Shown here in pieces: positions 46,403 through 55,147 of a stretch of 64,000 bases of DNA. Made by a program: the position numbers and the translations under genes. This stretch comes from Hydrogenophaga sp. (GTDB taxonomy: Bacteria; Pseudomonadota; Gammaproteobacteria; Burkholderiales; Burkholderiaceae_C): positions 1 to 64,000 of the forward strand of contig NZ_JAHBZK010000012.1 in NCBI RefSeq assembly GCF_019635465.1. The letters run 5' to 3'. How positions within the stretch are numbered: position 1 is the first letter of the stretch; the number at the start of each line of letters is the position of its first letter. The notes under the pieces were generated by a model. The model did not search any database and was not told where the DNA came from. It saw only the letters and a list, made by a program, of their open reading frames with translations.

Positions 46403-47022
46403 CAGACGTCCCTCAGCGCCATGACGGCGGCCCTGGCCCGAACGAGAAAATCCGCGCGCGGCTCGTCGATGCCCAGCTTCAGCGGCTCGCCAAAGGTCAC
46501 CGAGCACAGCACCGGCACCGGCACCACCTCGCCCTTGGGCATGACCCGCTGCACGTTGTTGATCCAGGCCGGCACCAGCACCACGTCCGGAAACCGCTGG
46601 GCCAGGTTGTAGAGGCCACTCTTGAACGGCTGCGGGTCCTCGTCGAAGCCCCGCGTGCCCTCGGGAAACAGGATGAGCGAGTCGCCGCTCTCCAGCGCAG
46701 CGATCAAGGGCGCCAAGGGGTCTTCATCGCCCTTGCGCTCGCGCTCGACGTAGACGGCGTTGAACACCTCGGTGGTGATCCAGCGCTTGAGTGATGAGGC
46801 GGTCCAGTAGTCCTTGGCGGCAATCGGGCGGGTGATGCCGCGCAGCTCGTGGGGCAGGGCGGCCCAGATCAGCACCAGGTCGGCGTGACTCTGGTGGTTG
46901 GCAAAGTAGATGCGTTGCTCGGCCTTGGGCGGGCAGCCGTACCAGCGCGCCTGGGCACCCGTGAGCAGGCGCACCAGGCCCAGGAAGAAGTAGCCGACGG
47001 CACTGGCGGCCAGCCTGGTCAT
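46402..47022 (-). CDS. 1-acylglycerol-3-phosphate O-acyltransferase, PlsC-like
   Basis: A 206-residue membrane-associated acyltransferase. The catalytic NHxxxxD box reads [10 protein letters not shown] and the phosphate-binding box is LFPEGTRGF. It makes phosphatidic acid from lysophosphatidate. It is shorter than E. coli PlsC (245), as in many paralogues. It overlaps mtgA upstream (ATGA) and the cdsA-like gene downstream, so phospholipid genes are coupled to a cell-wall gene. Confidence 0.88.
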   Translation of the reverse strand: MTRLAASAVGYFFLGLVRLLTGAQARWYGCPPKAEQRIYFANHQSHADLVLIWAALPHELRGITRPIAAKDYWTASSLKRWITTEVFNAVYVERERKGDEDPLAPLIAALESGDSLILFPEGTRGFDEDPQPFKSGLYNLAQRFPDVVLVPAWINNVQRVMPKGEVVPVPVLCSVTFGEPLKLGIDEPRADFLVRARAAVMALRDV

Positions 47023-47783
47023 GGCAGGTTCACGTCGCCCATGCGCGCGACGATGGTGCCGGCTCGTCGCGCCAGGTAGGCCGAACCCTGGCGGGTTTCG
47101 AAGAACTTGGGTGAAGGCAGCATCACCGCCAGGCGCGCGGCCTCGTACGCGCTCAGGCGGCTGGCAGGCTTGTTGAAGTAGCGCTGGGCCGCGGCCTCGG
47201 CGCCAAACACGCCTTCACCCCACTCGACGCTGTTGAGGTAGATCGCCAGGATGCGGCGCTTGTCGAGCACCAGCTCGAGCATGAGCGAGAGCACCAGCTC
47301 CTGCCCTTTGCGCAGCAGCGTTCGCTCGCCCGAGAGCAGCAGGTTCTTGGCCAGTTGCTGGGTGATGGTGGAGCCGCCCACCACCTTGGCCGCCCGCACC
47401 GGCCGGTTGGGGCTTTGCGCCGCGCGGCGCTCGGCCTGTTCCTGGCGGCGTTCGTTCTTCTTCCAGGCCTGTTCGATGGCCGCCCATTCGACGCCGCCGT
47501 GATCGAAGAAGCCGGCGTCTTCCGACGCCACCACCGCGCGCCAAAGATGGGGGCTGATCTGCTCGGCGTCCACCCACTGCTGGCGCCAGCGCCAGTTGCC
47601 GTCGCCGCGCGCGGCGTTGACCGCGATGCGCCAGGCTTCAGAGCGCTGGAAGGCCGTGCTTTGCGGGTCGATCACCGCCATGAGCGCGATGCGCCCCAGA
47701 AAGAACAACTGCAGCGCCAGCCCGGCGGCCAGGATCCAGAGCAACCAGCGTCCGAATGCGCGCACCGCGTGTTGGCCTTTCAC
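47019..47783 (-). CDS. mtgA: monofunctional peptidoglycan glycosyltransferase
   Basis: A GT51 enzyme polymerising lipid II without a transpeptidase domain. It has 254 residues: an N-terminal helix (about 10-36), then the catalytic block VVASEDAGFFDHGGVEW and GGSTITQQLAKNLLLSGERTLLRKGQE, followed by ILAIYLNSVEWGEGVFGAEAAA. An unusual 20-residue charged segment lies between the first two motifs (KKNERRQEQAERRAAQ). The GTG start overlaps the stop of the TonB-like gene (GTGA). Confidence 0.94.
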   Translation of the reverse strand: MKGQHAVRAFGRWLLWILAAGLALQLFFLGRIALMAVIDPQSTAFQRSEAWRIAVNAARGDGNWRWRQQWVDAEQISPHLWRAVVASEDAGFFDHGGVEWAAIEQAWKKNERRQEQAERRAAQSPNRPVRAAKVVGGSTITQQLAKNLLLSGERTLLRKGQELVLSLMLELVLDKRRILAIYLNSVEWGEGVFGAEAAAQRYFNKPASRLSAYEAARLAVMLPSPKFFETRQGSAYLARRAGTIVARMGDVNLP

Positions 47784-48718
47784 TGCCCGGACAGCTGGGT
47801 TTGCAGCCCGTCTTCGCGGGTGAAGCGAAAGCGCGAGACCACCACAATCTGGTCGGCCTGGCGGCGCATGGCGTCATTGAAGCGGCCGAAGCCCAGGCCG
47901 CGCACGATGGCCTGGGCCCGGCGATCAAGCAGCTGGTTGCCCGAGCCTTGCACTACCTCGGTGTCGAGCACCTGCCCGGTGTGGTTCACGGTGATGACCA
48001 TGGTGAGTTCGCCGTAGAGCTTGCGCCCGCCCTGCTCGGGGAAGTTGGCGGTGCCGTGTTGTTCGATGCGCCGGCGCAGACCGTCGTAGTACACCGCGTA
48101 CACGGCCTCGCGCGTGGCCGGGCTGATGTAGCGCTTCTTGGGCCGGGCGTTCTCTTCGTTGATGCGCTTTTCGATCTCGGCCAGGATCTTCACCAGCGCC
48201 TGGCGCTTCTCTTCGCGCTCGATGGCCTCGCGGCTGTTGGGCGACTTGGCTTTCTCGGGCGGCGGCATGGCGGCCAACGCCCGGCGCACTTGGGCCAGCA
48301 GCCGCTCCTGCTGATCTTTGAGCGCCTCGACCTTGCGGACCTGTTCGTCGGGGGCGTCGCCCAACCGGGCAATGGCCGACGGGGGCAATGGCGAGGTGGC
48401 GCGTCCGCGCTCGGCGTCGCCGCCACCGGCCAGCGATGCCTGCGCAATGGCTTGCGCCTTGTCGGGGCGCTGGTCGCTGCGGGCGTTGACGAGGATGACC
48501 TCCAGTGGGGTGTCCTGGAACACCCGGTCAAAGCGCTCGGGGTCGACGAAGCGGATCGTCAGCAGCGCGGCGTGCACGCCCAGCGACACCAGCAGCGCGA
48601 GCTGCAGCGTGGTCAGCTTGCGCAACCGGCGCCGCAAGGCCTGAGCCTTGCCGGGCGAGGGGGTGCGCGGCTTGGAAGGCTTGGGCGGCGAAGCGGGCTT
48701 GGCACGAGCGGAAGTCAC
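47780..48718 (-). CDS. energy transducer TonB family protein
   Basis: A 312-residue protein. A basic cytoplasmic start (about 1-36) precedes one membrane helix (LQLALLVSLGVHAALLTI, about 39-56). A long charged periplasmic spacer and coiled coil (about 120-195) leads to a C-terminal TonB domain (about 215-305: FPEQGGRKLYGELTMVITVNHTG). It lacks the classic Pro-Glu/Pro-Lys spacer. No ExbBD genes are near, so it may instead be a cell-envelope TonB/TolA-like protein tied to mtgA. The GTG start sits 7 nt after a GATAAT -10. Confidence 0.82.
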   Translation of the reverse strand: MTSARAKPASPPKPSKPRTPSPGKAQALRRRLRKLTTLQLALLVSLGVHAALLTIRFVDPERFDRVFQDTPLEVILVNARSDQRPDKAQAIAQASLAGGGDAERGRATSPLPPSAIARLGDAPDEQVRKVEALKDQQERLLAQVRRALAAMPPPEKAKSPNSREAIEREEKRQALVKILAEIEKRINEENARPKKRYISPATREAVYAVYYDGLRRRIEQHGTANFPEQGGRKLYGELTMVITVNHTGQVLDTEVVQGSGNQLLDRRAQAIVRGLGFGRFNDAMRRQADQIVVVSRFRFTREDGLQTQLSGQ

Positions 48719-48724
48719 GCGCGG

Positions 48725-48730
48725 ATTATC
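48725..48730 (-). promoter_or_regulatory. -10 of the TonB-like gene, inside the upstream stop codon
   Basis: GATAAT then CCGCGC directly before the GTG at 48718 (7 nt). The hexamer overlaps the TAA stop (48728-48726) of the RNB-domain gene, so a new transcript can start at the gene border. Confidence 0.45.
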
Positions 48731-50786
48731 CGTTCTGGCTCGGTGAATCGGGTGTCGCGCCGTCCTGCGCGTCGTTCACGTCGATGGCCAGCGCCAGGGG
48801 GGCGCCGAGCGGTTCTTCATCGTCGGCCTCGTCGGCTTCGGCCGCCGAGGCGTCGTCCGCCGCCTGGTCAAGGCGTTCGATCACCGTGCCGGCCACTTCG
48901 AGGGTGATTTCGTCGATGTCGCCCAGGCGCACCTTCACGTGCGCCCCGCGCATCAGGCCATCGGCGCCCAGCACCGGCAGCACCAGCGGCAGGGTGTCGG
49001 CGCGCACCAGGTTGTCCTTGATGAGCGTGGCGTTGAGCTCGCCGATGCCGTTCTGGCGCAGGTACTGCAGCGTCCAGTAGCGCTCCATGCCGCCCTGGAA
49101 GCCGTTGTAGGCCGAGTAGGCCGCATCGAAGGCGCTGATCACCGCCAGCAGGGCCGCGTCCTTGGGCTTGAAGGGCGCGACCAAGGCGGCGGTCTTGCCG
49201 TGGCGGGCGCAGGCAATGATCTGCCACTGGTTGACCAGATCGACGTAGCGGCGCAAGGGCGAGGTGCTCCAGGCGTAGCACTTCACGCCAATGCCGGCGT
49301 GTGGCAGCGCCTTGGTGCCCATGCGCACCTTGATGCCCGGCTGCAGGCTGGCCTGGCTGCGGTAGATGCCCGGCACGCCGATGTCGGCCAGCCACTGGCC
49401 CCAGGTCTTGTTGGCCAGGATCATCGCCTCGGCCACGATCAGGTCCAGCGGCGCACCGCGCGAACGGGTGCCAATCTGCACCGTCTCGCTGCCATCGGGC
49501 TCACTGCCTTGCACGCCGTCGAGGCGGAAGGTGTAGTCGGGTCGGGTGAAGGTTTCGGGTTTGCCGCGCACCAGCTCGCGCTGGGCCTTGTGGTGCTTCG
49601 CAAAGCGGTGCAGAAAGGCCAGGGACGGCTGCAGGGCGGCCACGGCGGGTTCGGCCCCGGCCGAGGCCTCGCCGGCCAGCCAGGCATCGGTGATCACCGC
49701 GTCGAGCCGGTCGTGGCGCAGGTTGATGGCAATCGGCACGCGCTCCAGCGCGGTGCGCGTCTCGCGCTGCTCCAGCGTGGCTTCGTCCAGCGTGACGTAC
49801 AGCGACAGGGCTGGGCAGTCGCGACCCTCCTGCAGTGTGTAGGCCTGCACCACGTCGTCGGGCAGCATGGTGATCTTGTGGCCCGGCATGTACACGGTGG
49901 ACAGCCGCTGGCGTGCGATCTGGTCGAGCGCGCTGTCGGGGGTGATGGCCAGCCCGGGCGCTGCGATGTGAATGCCCAGGATGACCGTGCCACTGCCCAG
50001 ACCTTGCAGCGACAGCGCGTCGTCGATTTCGGTGGTGGCGGAGTCGTCGATCGAGAAGGCCTGTACGGGTGCCAGCGGCAACTCGTCGCTGATGGCCGGC
50101 GCCTGCAGCGCCGGAAAGCCCGTGCCCTTGGGGAAGTGCTCGAACAGGAAGCGCTGCCAGTGGAACTGGTAGGCGCTTTGAATGGCGCCGGCCTGTTGCA
50201 GCAGCGCCAGCGGCGCCATCTGCGCGCGTCTGGCGGCGTCGACCACCGCCTTGTACTCGGCGCCGTTCTTGTCGGGCTTGAAGAGGATGCGGTAGAGCTG
50301 ATCGCGCACCGGCTGGGGGCAGCTGCCGGCCGCCAGTTCCGCGGCCCAGGCGTCGATCTGCGCCTGCACCTGCTTCTTTTTCTCGATGGCGGCCAGGGCC
50401 TGGGCCACGATCTCGGGCGGCGCCTTCTTGAAGCGGCCCTTGCCGGCACGGCGGAAGTAGTGCGGTGCGCCCTGCAGGCACAGCAGCGCGGCGGCTTGCT
50501 GGGCCACGCCGGCACTGGCGCTGAAGTACTCGCGCGCCAGGTCGGCGTAGGCGAACTCCTCGTCAGGGGCGAATTCGTAGGCGAGCTCGAGGTCCATGGC
50601 CTCGGCCAGGGCGGTGGCTTCGGCCATCAATTCGCCCGGCGCGGGTTTGTCGAAACGCAGCAGTGCGTTGGCGGATTTCACTTTGACCCGCTTGCCCGAA
50701 TCCAGCTCCACTTGCAGGGAGCTTTCGGCTTCGGACAGCAGTCGGCCGGTCAGGAACTTGCCGGCCTCGTCGAACAGGATGTACAT
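48726..50786 (-). CDS. RNB-domain exoribonuclease (RNase II/R family)
   Basis: A 686-residue 3'-5' exoribonuclease. The catalytic RNB domain (about 250-590) begins with AFSIDDSATTEIDDALSL, whose aspartates bind Mg, and continues with STVYMPGHKITMLPDDV and SPLRRYVDLVNQWQI. The C-terminal S1-like part is short and ends in an acidic tail. N-terminal cold-shock domains are poorly conserved, so it is closer to the RNase II-like single-RNB proteins than to RNase R. The start at 50786 is 9 nt after a GACAAT -10. Confidence 0.87.
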   Translation of the reverse strand: MYILFDEAGKFLTGRLLSEAESSLQVELDSGKRVKVKSANALLRFDKPAPGELMAEATALAEAMDLELAYEFAPDEEFAYADLAREYFSASAGVAQQAAALLCLQGAPHYFRRAGKGRFKKAPPEIVAQALAAIEKKKQVQAQIDAWAAELAAGSCPQPVRDQLYRILFKPDKNGAEYKAVVDAARRAQMAPLALLQQAGAIQSAYQFHWQRFLFEHFPKGTGFPALQAPAISDELPLAPVQAFSIDDSATTEIDDALSLQGLGSGTVILGIHIAAPGLAITPDSALDQIARQRLSTVYMPGHKITMLPDDVVQAYTLQEGRDCPALSLYVTLDEATLEQRETRTALERVPIAINLRHDRLDAVITDAWLAGEASAGAEPAVAALQPSLAFLHRFAKHHKAQRELVRGKPETFTRPDYTFRLDGVQGSEPDGSETVQIGTRSRGAPLDLIVAEAMILANKTWGQWLADIGVPGIYRSQASLQPGIKVRMGTKALPHAGIGVKCYAWSTSPLRRYVDLVNQWQIIACARHGKTAALVAPFKPKDAALLAVISAFDAAYSAYNGFQGGMERYWTLQYLRQNGIGELNATLIKDNLVRADTLPLVLPVLGADGLMRGAHVKVRLGDIDEITLEVAGTVIERLDQAADDASAAEADEADDEEPLGAPLALAIDVNDAQDGATPDSPSQNG

Positions 50787-50794
50787 GGGGCGGG

Positions 50795-50800
50795 ATTGTC
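50795..50800 (-). promoter_or_regulatory. -10 of the RNB exonuclease gene
   Basis: GACAAT then CCCGCCCC directly before the ATG at 50786 (9 nt), supporting MYILFDEAG as the real N-terminus and a leaderless transcript. Confidence 0.45.
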
Positions 50801-50824
50801 CCATCCCGGCACCCCAGGGTTGCG

Positions 50825-51433
50825 CTAGACGAGGCTCAGGAAGTCGAACAGGGCGTCGATGTGCTGGTCGAAATCGCTCAGGGCGTGGTCGCTGCCCTCC
50901 AGCAGGCGCACCTGGCCACCCGCGCAGAAGTCTTGCATTTCGCGCCAATCCAGCAGTTCGTCACCCTTGGCGAGGATGGCGAACAGCCGATCGGCGGACG
51001 CGGGCGTGGCGCTGGCCTGGCTGGCGATGTCGGCCTCCAGCACGCGCAGTTCATCGACGAAGCCGGGCTCGAAGAAGAAGCGTTCCTCGGGGTTTTGCCA
51101 GGTGGTCTGCTCGCCGATGTGGGCCGACAGATCGCGCGCGGGGTGCACCGCCGGGTTGAGCAAGGCCGCACGGCAGCCTACCTGCAGCGACAGCCAGCGC
51201 GCATAGAAGCCGCCCAGTGAGGAGCCCACCACCGCCATGGTGTCGCGCGGCCAGTTGGCCACGCCCTCGCGGATCAGGGCCGACGCTGCCCCAGGCGAAG
51301 GCGGCAGCTGCGGGCACCACCAGCGAACCGCAGGGTGATGCCGGGTCACCCGTTCGCTCACCTGCCGTGCCTTGGCCGACTGGGGCGAGGAGCGAAAACC
51401 ATGCAGGTAGAGCAGGTGGGTGGTGCAGGTCAT
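50825..51433 (-). CDS. YqiA/YcfP-type alpha/beta hydrolase
   Basis: A 202-residue alpha/beta hydrolase. It starts LLYLHGFRSSPQSAKARQV; the nucleophile elbow is VVGSSLGGFYA (GxSxG), the acid is in ILAKGDELLDWREM, and the histidine in LEGSDHALSDF. E. coli YqiA is an esterase acting on short acyl and palmitoyl-CoA substrates. The ATG at 51433 is preferred; translation further upstream would enter the rodA promoter. It is divergent from rodA. Confidence 0.85.
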   Translation of the reverse strand: MTCTTHLLYLHGFRSSPQSAKARQVSERVTRHHPAVRWWCPQLPPSPGAASALIREGVANWPRDTMAVVGSSLGGFYARWLSLQVGCRAALLNPAVHPARDLSAHIGEQTTWQNPEERFFFEPGFVDELRVLEADIASQASATPASADRLFAILAKGDELLDWREMQDFCAGGQVRLLEGSDHALSDFDQHIDALFDFLSLV

Positions 51434-51441
51434 GGGCTGAG

Positions 51442-51447
51442 GATAAT
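51442..51447 (+). promoter_or_regulatory. -10 of rodA; near-symmetric with a -10 for the divergent hydrolase
   Basis: GATAAT then CGCGCCCC, 9 nt before the rodA ATG. The core GATAATC reads GATTATC on the other strand, 10 nt before the ATG of the divergent YqiA-like gene, so both genes may share one AT-rich element. Confidence 0.45.
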
Positions 51448-51455
51448 CGCGCCCC

Positions 51456-52613
51456 ATGGCCGTCGTGATCGAAACACCTTCCCTGGCGCAGCGCGTGGTG
51501 CCGTTCCTGCGCGGCTTCGACTGGCCGCTGATCGTGATCGTGCTGTGCATGGCCACGCTGGGACTGGTGACCATGTATTCGGTCGGCTTCGACCACGGCT
51601 CGCGCTTCTCGCAGCACGGACGCAACATGGTCATTGGCGCGACGGTGATGCTGGTGTTTTCGCAGATACCGCCTCAGCGGTTGATGGCGTTGGCCCTGCC
51701 GCTGTACGCCGTGGGGGTGACGCTGCTGCTGGGTGTGGAGTTCATGGGCATCGTGCGCAAGGGCGCGCAGCGCTGGCTCGACATCGGCGTGACGGTGATC
51801 CAGCCGAGTGAGCTGATGAAGATCGCCATGCCGCTCATGCTGGCCTGGTGGTTCCATCGGCGCGAAGGGCAGCTCAAGGCGGCCGATTTCGTGGTGGCCG
51901 GGTTGTTGCTGGCGGTACCGGCGGCGCTCATCCTCAAGCAGCCCGATCTGGGCACCACCCTGCTGGTGCTGGCCTCGGGGTTGGCGGTGATCTTCTTCGC
52001 CGGGCTGAGCTGGAAGCTGATCATTCCGCCGGTGGTGGTCGGGGTGGTGGCAGTGGTGGTGCTGGTCACCAACGAATCGAGCTGGTGCGCGCCAGGGGTC
52101 GACTGGCATGTGCTGCACGAATACCAGCGGCAACGCGTGTGCACCCTGCTGGACCCCACGAAGGACCCGCTGGGCAAAGGCTTTCACATCATCCAGGGGA
52201 TGATCGCGATCGGCTCGGGCGGCGTCTGGGGCAAGGGTTTCATGCAGGGCACGCAGACCCACCTGGAGTTCATCCCCGAGCGCACGACCGACTTCATCTT
52301 TGCCGGCTTTTCCGAGGAGTTCGGTCTGCTGGGCGTGCTGATGCTGATGACCGGCTTCATTGCCCTGCTGTTGCGCGGGCTGATGATCGCGGCGGACGCA
52401 CCCACGCTGTTCTCGCGTTTGCTGGCGGGGGCGCTCACGTTGAACATCTTCGTCTACGCCTTCGTCAACATGGGCATGGTCAGCGGCATCCTGCCGGTCG
52501 TGGGCGTGCCGCTGCCCTTTGTGAGCTATGGCGGCACGGCCATGGTCACCATGGGCGTGGGGCTGGGCATCCTGTTGTCGATCTCGCGCGCCAAGCGCCT
52601 GGTGCCATCGTGA
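51456..52613 (+). CDS. rodA: rod-shape SEDS peptidoglycan polymerase
   Basis: Glycosyltransferase for lateral wall growth, partner of PBP2. It has 385 residues and ten membrane helices. Motifs: GAQRWLDIGVTVIQPSELMKI, KQPDLGTTLLVLASG, FIPERTTDFIFAGFSEEFG and PFVSYGGTAMVTMGVGLGIL. It is distinguished from FtsW by the short N-terminus and these blocks. PBP2 and mreBCD, its usual neighbours, are absent here. The stop overlaps the next gene's GTG. Confidence 0.95.
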   Translation: MAVVIETPSLAQRVVPFLRGFDWPLIVIVLCMATLGLVTMYSVGFDHGSRFSQHGRNMVIGATVMLVFSQIPPQRLMALALPLYAVGVTLLLGVEFMGIVRKGAQRWLDIGVTVIQPSELMKIAMPLMLAWWFHRREGQLKAADFVVAGLLLAVPAALILKQPDLGTTLLVLASGLAVIFFAGLSWKLIIPPVVVGVVAVVVLVTNESSWCAPGVDWHVLHEYQRQRVCTLLDPTKDPLGKGFHIIQGMIAIGSGGVWGKGFMQGTQTHLEFIPERTTDFIFAGFSEEFGLLGVLMLMTGFIALLLRGLMIAADAPTLFSRLLAGALTLNIFVYAFVNMGMVSGILPVVGVPLPFVSYGGTAMVTMGVGLGILLSISRAKRLVPS

Positions 52614-53521
52614 TCGCGCCGCTGGATACCGTGGCCATCGTCGGCGCCGGCAACATGGGCGGCGGCATGGTGCAGCGCCTGCGCGAGCGCGGCTGGCCGG
52701 TAGCGGTGTGCGACATCGATGCGCAGCGCCAGCGCGAGGCCGAAGCCGCCGGCGCGCAGTTGTGCGCCACCCCGCTTGAAGCCGCGCAACGTCTGCCCGA
52801 CGGCGGCGTGATGGCCATCGTGGTGGTCGACGCTGCGCAGTGTCGCGATGCGCTCTGGGGCGAACAAGGCGCCGCCGCGGCACTGCGGGCTGGTCAGACG
52901 GTGATGTTGTGCCCCACGATTGCGCCGGAAGACGTGGCATCGATGGCCCTGCGGCTGGGGGGGCAGGGCGTGGACACGCTCGACGCCCCGATGTCGGGCG
53001 GGCCGGCGCGCGCCCGCGCGGGCACCATGAGCCTGATGCTGGCCGGCGCCACGGCGGTGATCGAGCGCCACACGAGGCTACTGGACGACCTGTCCAACGC
53101 CATCTTCCGGGTGGGTGAGCGCGTGGGCGACGGGGCCCGCACCAAGCTGGTCAACAACCTGCTGGCGGGCATCAACCTGGCTGGCGCGGCCGAGGTGATC
53201 GCGCTGGCCGAACGCCTGGGGCTGGACGCGAACGTGACGCTGGGGGTGATCGAACGCTCCAGCGGACAGAGCTGGATCGGCACCGATCGCCTGCGCCGCG
53301 CGCTGACCGGCGATCACCAACCCCTGGCGCACATGACCCTGCTGGCCAAGGACACCGGGCTGGCGGTCGCGGCGGCCCACCGGGCCGGGCACGCTGGTGT
53401 GCTGGGGCCGCTGGCGGCGGCGGTGTTTGCTGCGGCGCTGGGTGAGGGCATGGCCGGTCGGGATGATGCGGCCCTGCTGGACTGGATGCGCGCCCATCCG
53501 GACGGCCTGCCAAAACCATGA
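52610..53521 (+). CDS. NAD(P)-dependent beta-hydroxyacid dehydrogenase
   Basis: A 303-residue enzyme of the 3-hydroxyisobutyrate/tartronate-semialdehyde reductase family. The Rossmann loop is VAIVGAGNMGGGMVQRLRERG, the substrate motif DAPMSGGPARARAGTMSLMLAG and the catalytic-lysine region GARTKLVNNLLAGINLAGAAE are typical. The substrate is unknown. It starts with GTG overlapping the rodA TGA, so it is translationally coupled to rodA, an unusual partnership. Confidence 0.88.
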   Translation: MIAPLDTVAIVGAGNMGGGMVQRLRERGWPVAVCDIDAQRQREAEAAGAQLCATPLEAAQRLPDGGVMAIVVVDAAQCRDALWGEQGAAAALRAGQTVMLCPTIAPEDVASMALRLGGQGVDTLDAPMSGGPARARAGTMSLMLAGATAVIERHTRLLDDLSNAIFRVGERVGDGARTKLVNNLLAGINLAGAAEVIALAERLGLDANVTLGVIERSSGQSWIGTDRLRRALTGDHQPLAHMTLLAKDTGLAVAAAHRAGHAGVLGPLAAAVFAAALGEGMAGRDDAALLDWMRAHPDGLPKP

Positions 53522-53546
53522 CGCTGGCGCGTGGCCGGCGGCTTTC

Positions 53547-53552
53547 TACAAT
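53547..53552 (+). promoter_or_regulatory. -10 of tldD, leaderless start predicted
   Basis: TACAAT then GCCACCCC directly before the ATG at 53561 (9 nt). This also rules out the upstream in-frame GTG at 53531 as start. Confidence 0.5.
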
Positions 53553-53560
53553 GCCACCCC

Positions 53561-55021
53561 ATGATCGCGCGCGAACCCACCCTGGCCCGACTGGCCACCG
53601 CCGAGCAGGTGCTGCTCGAACCCTTCGGCTTGACAACCAGCCACCTGCACAAGGCGCTGGCCGAGATCGCCTCGCATGGCGTGGACGACGCCGACCTGTA
53701 CTTCCAGGCCACCCGCCACGAGGGCTGGAGCCTGGAGGAAGGCATCGTCAAAACTGGCAGTTTCGGCATTGAGCAAGGTGTCGGTGTGCGTGCCGTCAGC
53801 GGTGAGAAGACGGCGTTTGCCTACTCCGACGACCTGTCCTGGAACTCGCTGATCGACGCTGCGCATGCGGTGCGCAGCATCTCGGGTCAGGGCCAGACCA
53901 AGAAGGTCAAGGTGGCCAGCGCCAAGGTTGCCAAGTCGCGCTCCCTTTATGGCGGCGTGGACCCCATTGCCTCGCTCGACAGCACCGCCAAGGTGGCGCT
54001 GCTTGAGAAGGTCGAGCGCATGGCCAAGGCCAAGGACCCGCGCGTGGCGCAGGTCATGGCGGGTCTGGCGGCCGAACACGACGTGGTGCTGGTGGCCCGC
54101 GCCGACGGCACGCTGGCGGCCGATGTCCGTCCGCTGATCCGCCTGTCGGTGACGGTGATTGCCGAGCAGAATGGCCGCCGCGAAATGGGCAGCTCCGGTG
54201 GCGGTGGCCGATTTGGTCTGGCCTATTTCGACGACGCCATGGTGCAGTCGTATGTGGACGAAGCGGTCTCGCAGGCCCTGACCAACCTCGAATCGCGCCC
54301 GGCGCCCGCCGGCGAGATGGTGGTGGTGTTGGGCAGTGGCTGGCCGGGCATTCTGCTGCACGAGGCGGTGGGCCATGGCCTGGAGGGCGATTTCAACCGC
54401 AAGGGCTCCAGCGCCTTCGCCGGCCGCATTGGCCAGCGCGTGGCGGCCAAGGGCGTGACTGTGCTCGACGACGGCACCATCGCCGATCGGCGTGGGTCGC
54501 TCAACGTCGACGACGAAGGCAACGCGTCGCAGCGCAATGTGCTGATCGAAGACGGTGTGTTGCGCGGCTACATCCAGGACGCGATGAACGCCCGCCTCAT
54601 GGGTGTCAAACCCACCGGCAACGGCCGCCGCGAAAGCTACGCCCACACACCCATGCCACGCATGACCAACACCTACATGCTCGGTGGCGACAAGGACCCG
54701 GGCGAGATCGTGGCGAGCATCAAGAAGGGCCTGTACGCCACCAACTTCGGTGGCGGACAGGTCGACATCACCAGTGGCAAGTTCGTGTTTTCGGCCAGCC
54801 AGGCGTTCTGGGTCGAAAACGGCAAGATCCAGTACCCGGTGAAAGGGGCGACCCTGGTGGGCAACGGCCCCGACGCGCTGACCCGCGTGAGCATGATCGG
54901 CAACGACATGAAGCTCGACACCGGCGTGGGCACCTGCGGCAAGGAAGGCCAGAGCGTGCCGGTCGGCGTCGGCCAGCCCACCTTGCGCATCGAAGCCTTG
55001 ACGGTCGGCGGCACCGCCTGA
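53561..55021 (+). CDS. tldD: metalloprotease TldD
   Basis: A 486-residue subunit of the TldD/TldE protease that degrades unfolded peptides and matures microcins and the CcdA antitoxin. It starts IAREPTLARLATAEQVLLEPFGL like E. coli TldD. The zinc site is HEAVGHGLEGDF beginning at His267, and the late GVGTCGKEGQSVPVGVGQPTLRI is conserved. The partner TldE (PmbA) is not in the window. The ATG is fixed by the -10 at 53547 and the family N-terminus. Confidence 0.95.
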   Translation: MIAREPTLARLATAEQVLLEPFGLTTSHLHKALAEIASHGVDDADLYFQATRHEGWSLEEGIVKTGSFGIEQGVGVRAVSGEKTAFAYSDDLSWNSLIDAAHAVRSISGQGQTKKVKVASAKVAKSRSLYGGVDPIASLDSTAKVALLEKVERMAKAKDPRVAQVMAGLAAEHDVVLVARADGTLAADVRPLIRLSVTVIAEQNGRREMGSSGGGGRFGLAYFDDAMVQSYVDEAVSQALTNLESRPAPAGEMVVVLGSGWPGILLHEAVGHGLEGDFNRKGSSAFAGRIGQRVAAKGVTVLDDGTIADRRGSLNVDDEGNASQRNVLIEDGVLRGYIQDAMNARLMGVKPTGNGRRESYAHTPMPRMTNTYMLGGDKDPGEIVASIKKGLYATNFGGGQVDITSGKFVFSASQAFWVENGKIQYPVKGATLVGNGPDALTRVSMIGNDMKLDTGVGTCGKEGQSVPVGVGQPTLRIEALTVGGTA

Positions 55022-55048
55022 GCGCTGGCCCCAAGCGGCGCCCAGCGC

Positions 55049-55054
55049 TACACT
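55049..55054 (+). promoter_or_regulatory. candidate -10 of the chromate-resistance operon
   Basis: TACACT within AGCGCTACACTGCGCC. It overlaps the 3' arm of an AGCGCTGG/CCAGCGCT hairpin just after tldD. The leader to the ATG at 55148 would be about 87 nt. Confidence 0.35.
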
Positions 55055-55147
55055 GCGCCGCTGCGGGACACCAGCCTCCCGTGGACCGCTGCAAGGCGGG
55101 CCAAGACACGTCGTCCAAGCGCTGACCAGCCCTTTACGGAGCCTGTC

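Noticed and set aside
53531-53560. Upstream in-frame GTG start for tldD
   Set aside because: It lies upstream of the TACAAT -10 at 53547, and the family N-terminus begins at the ATG 53561.
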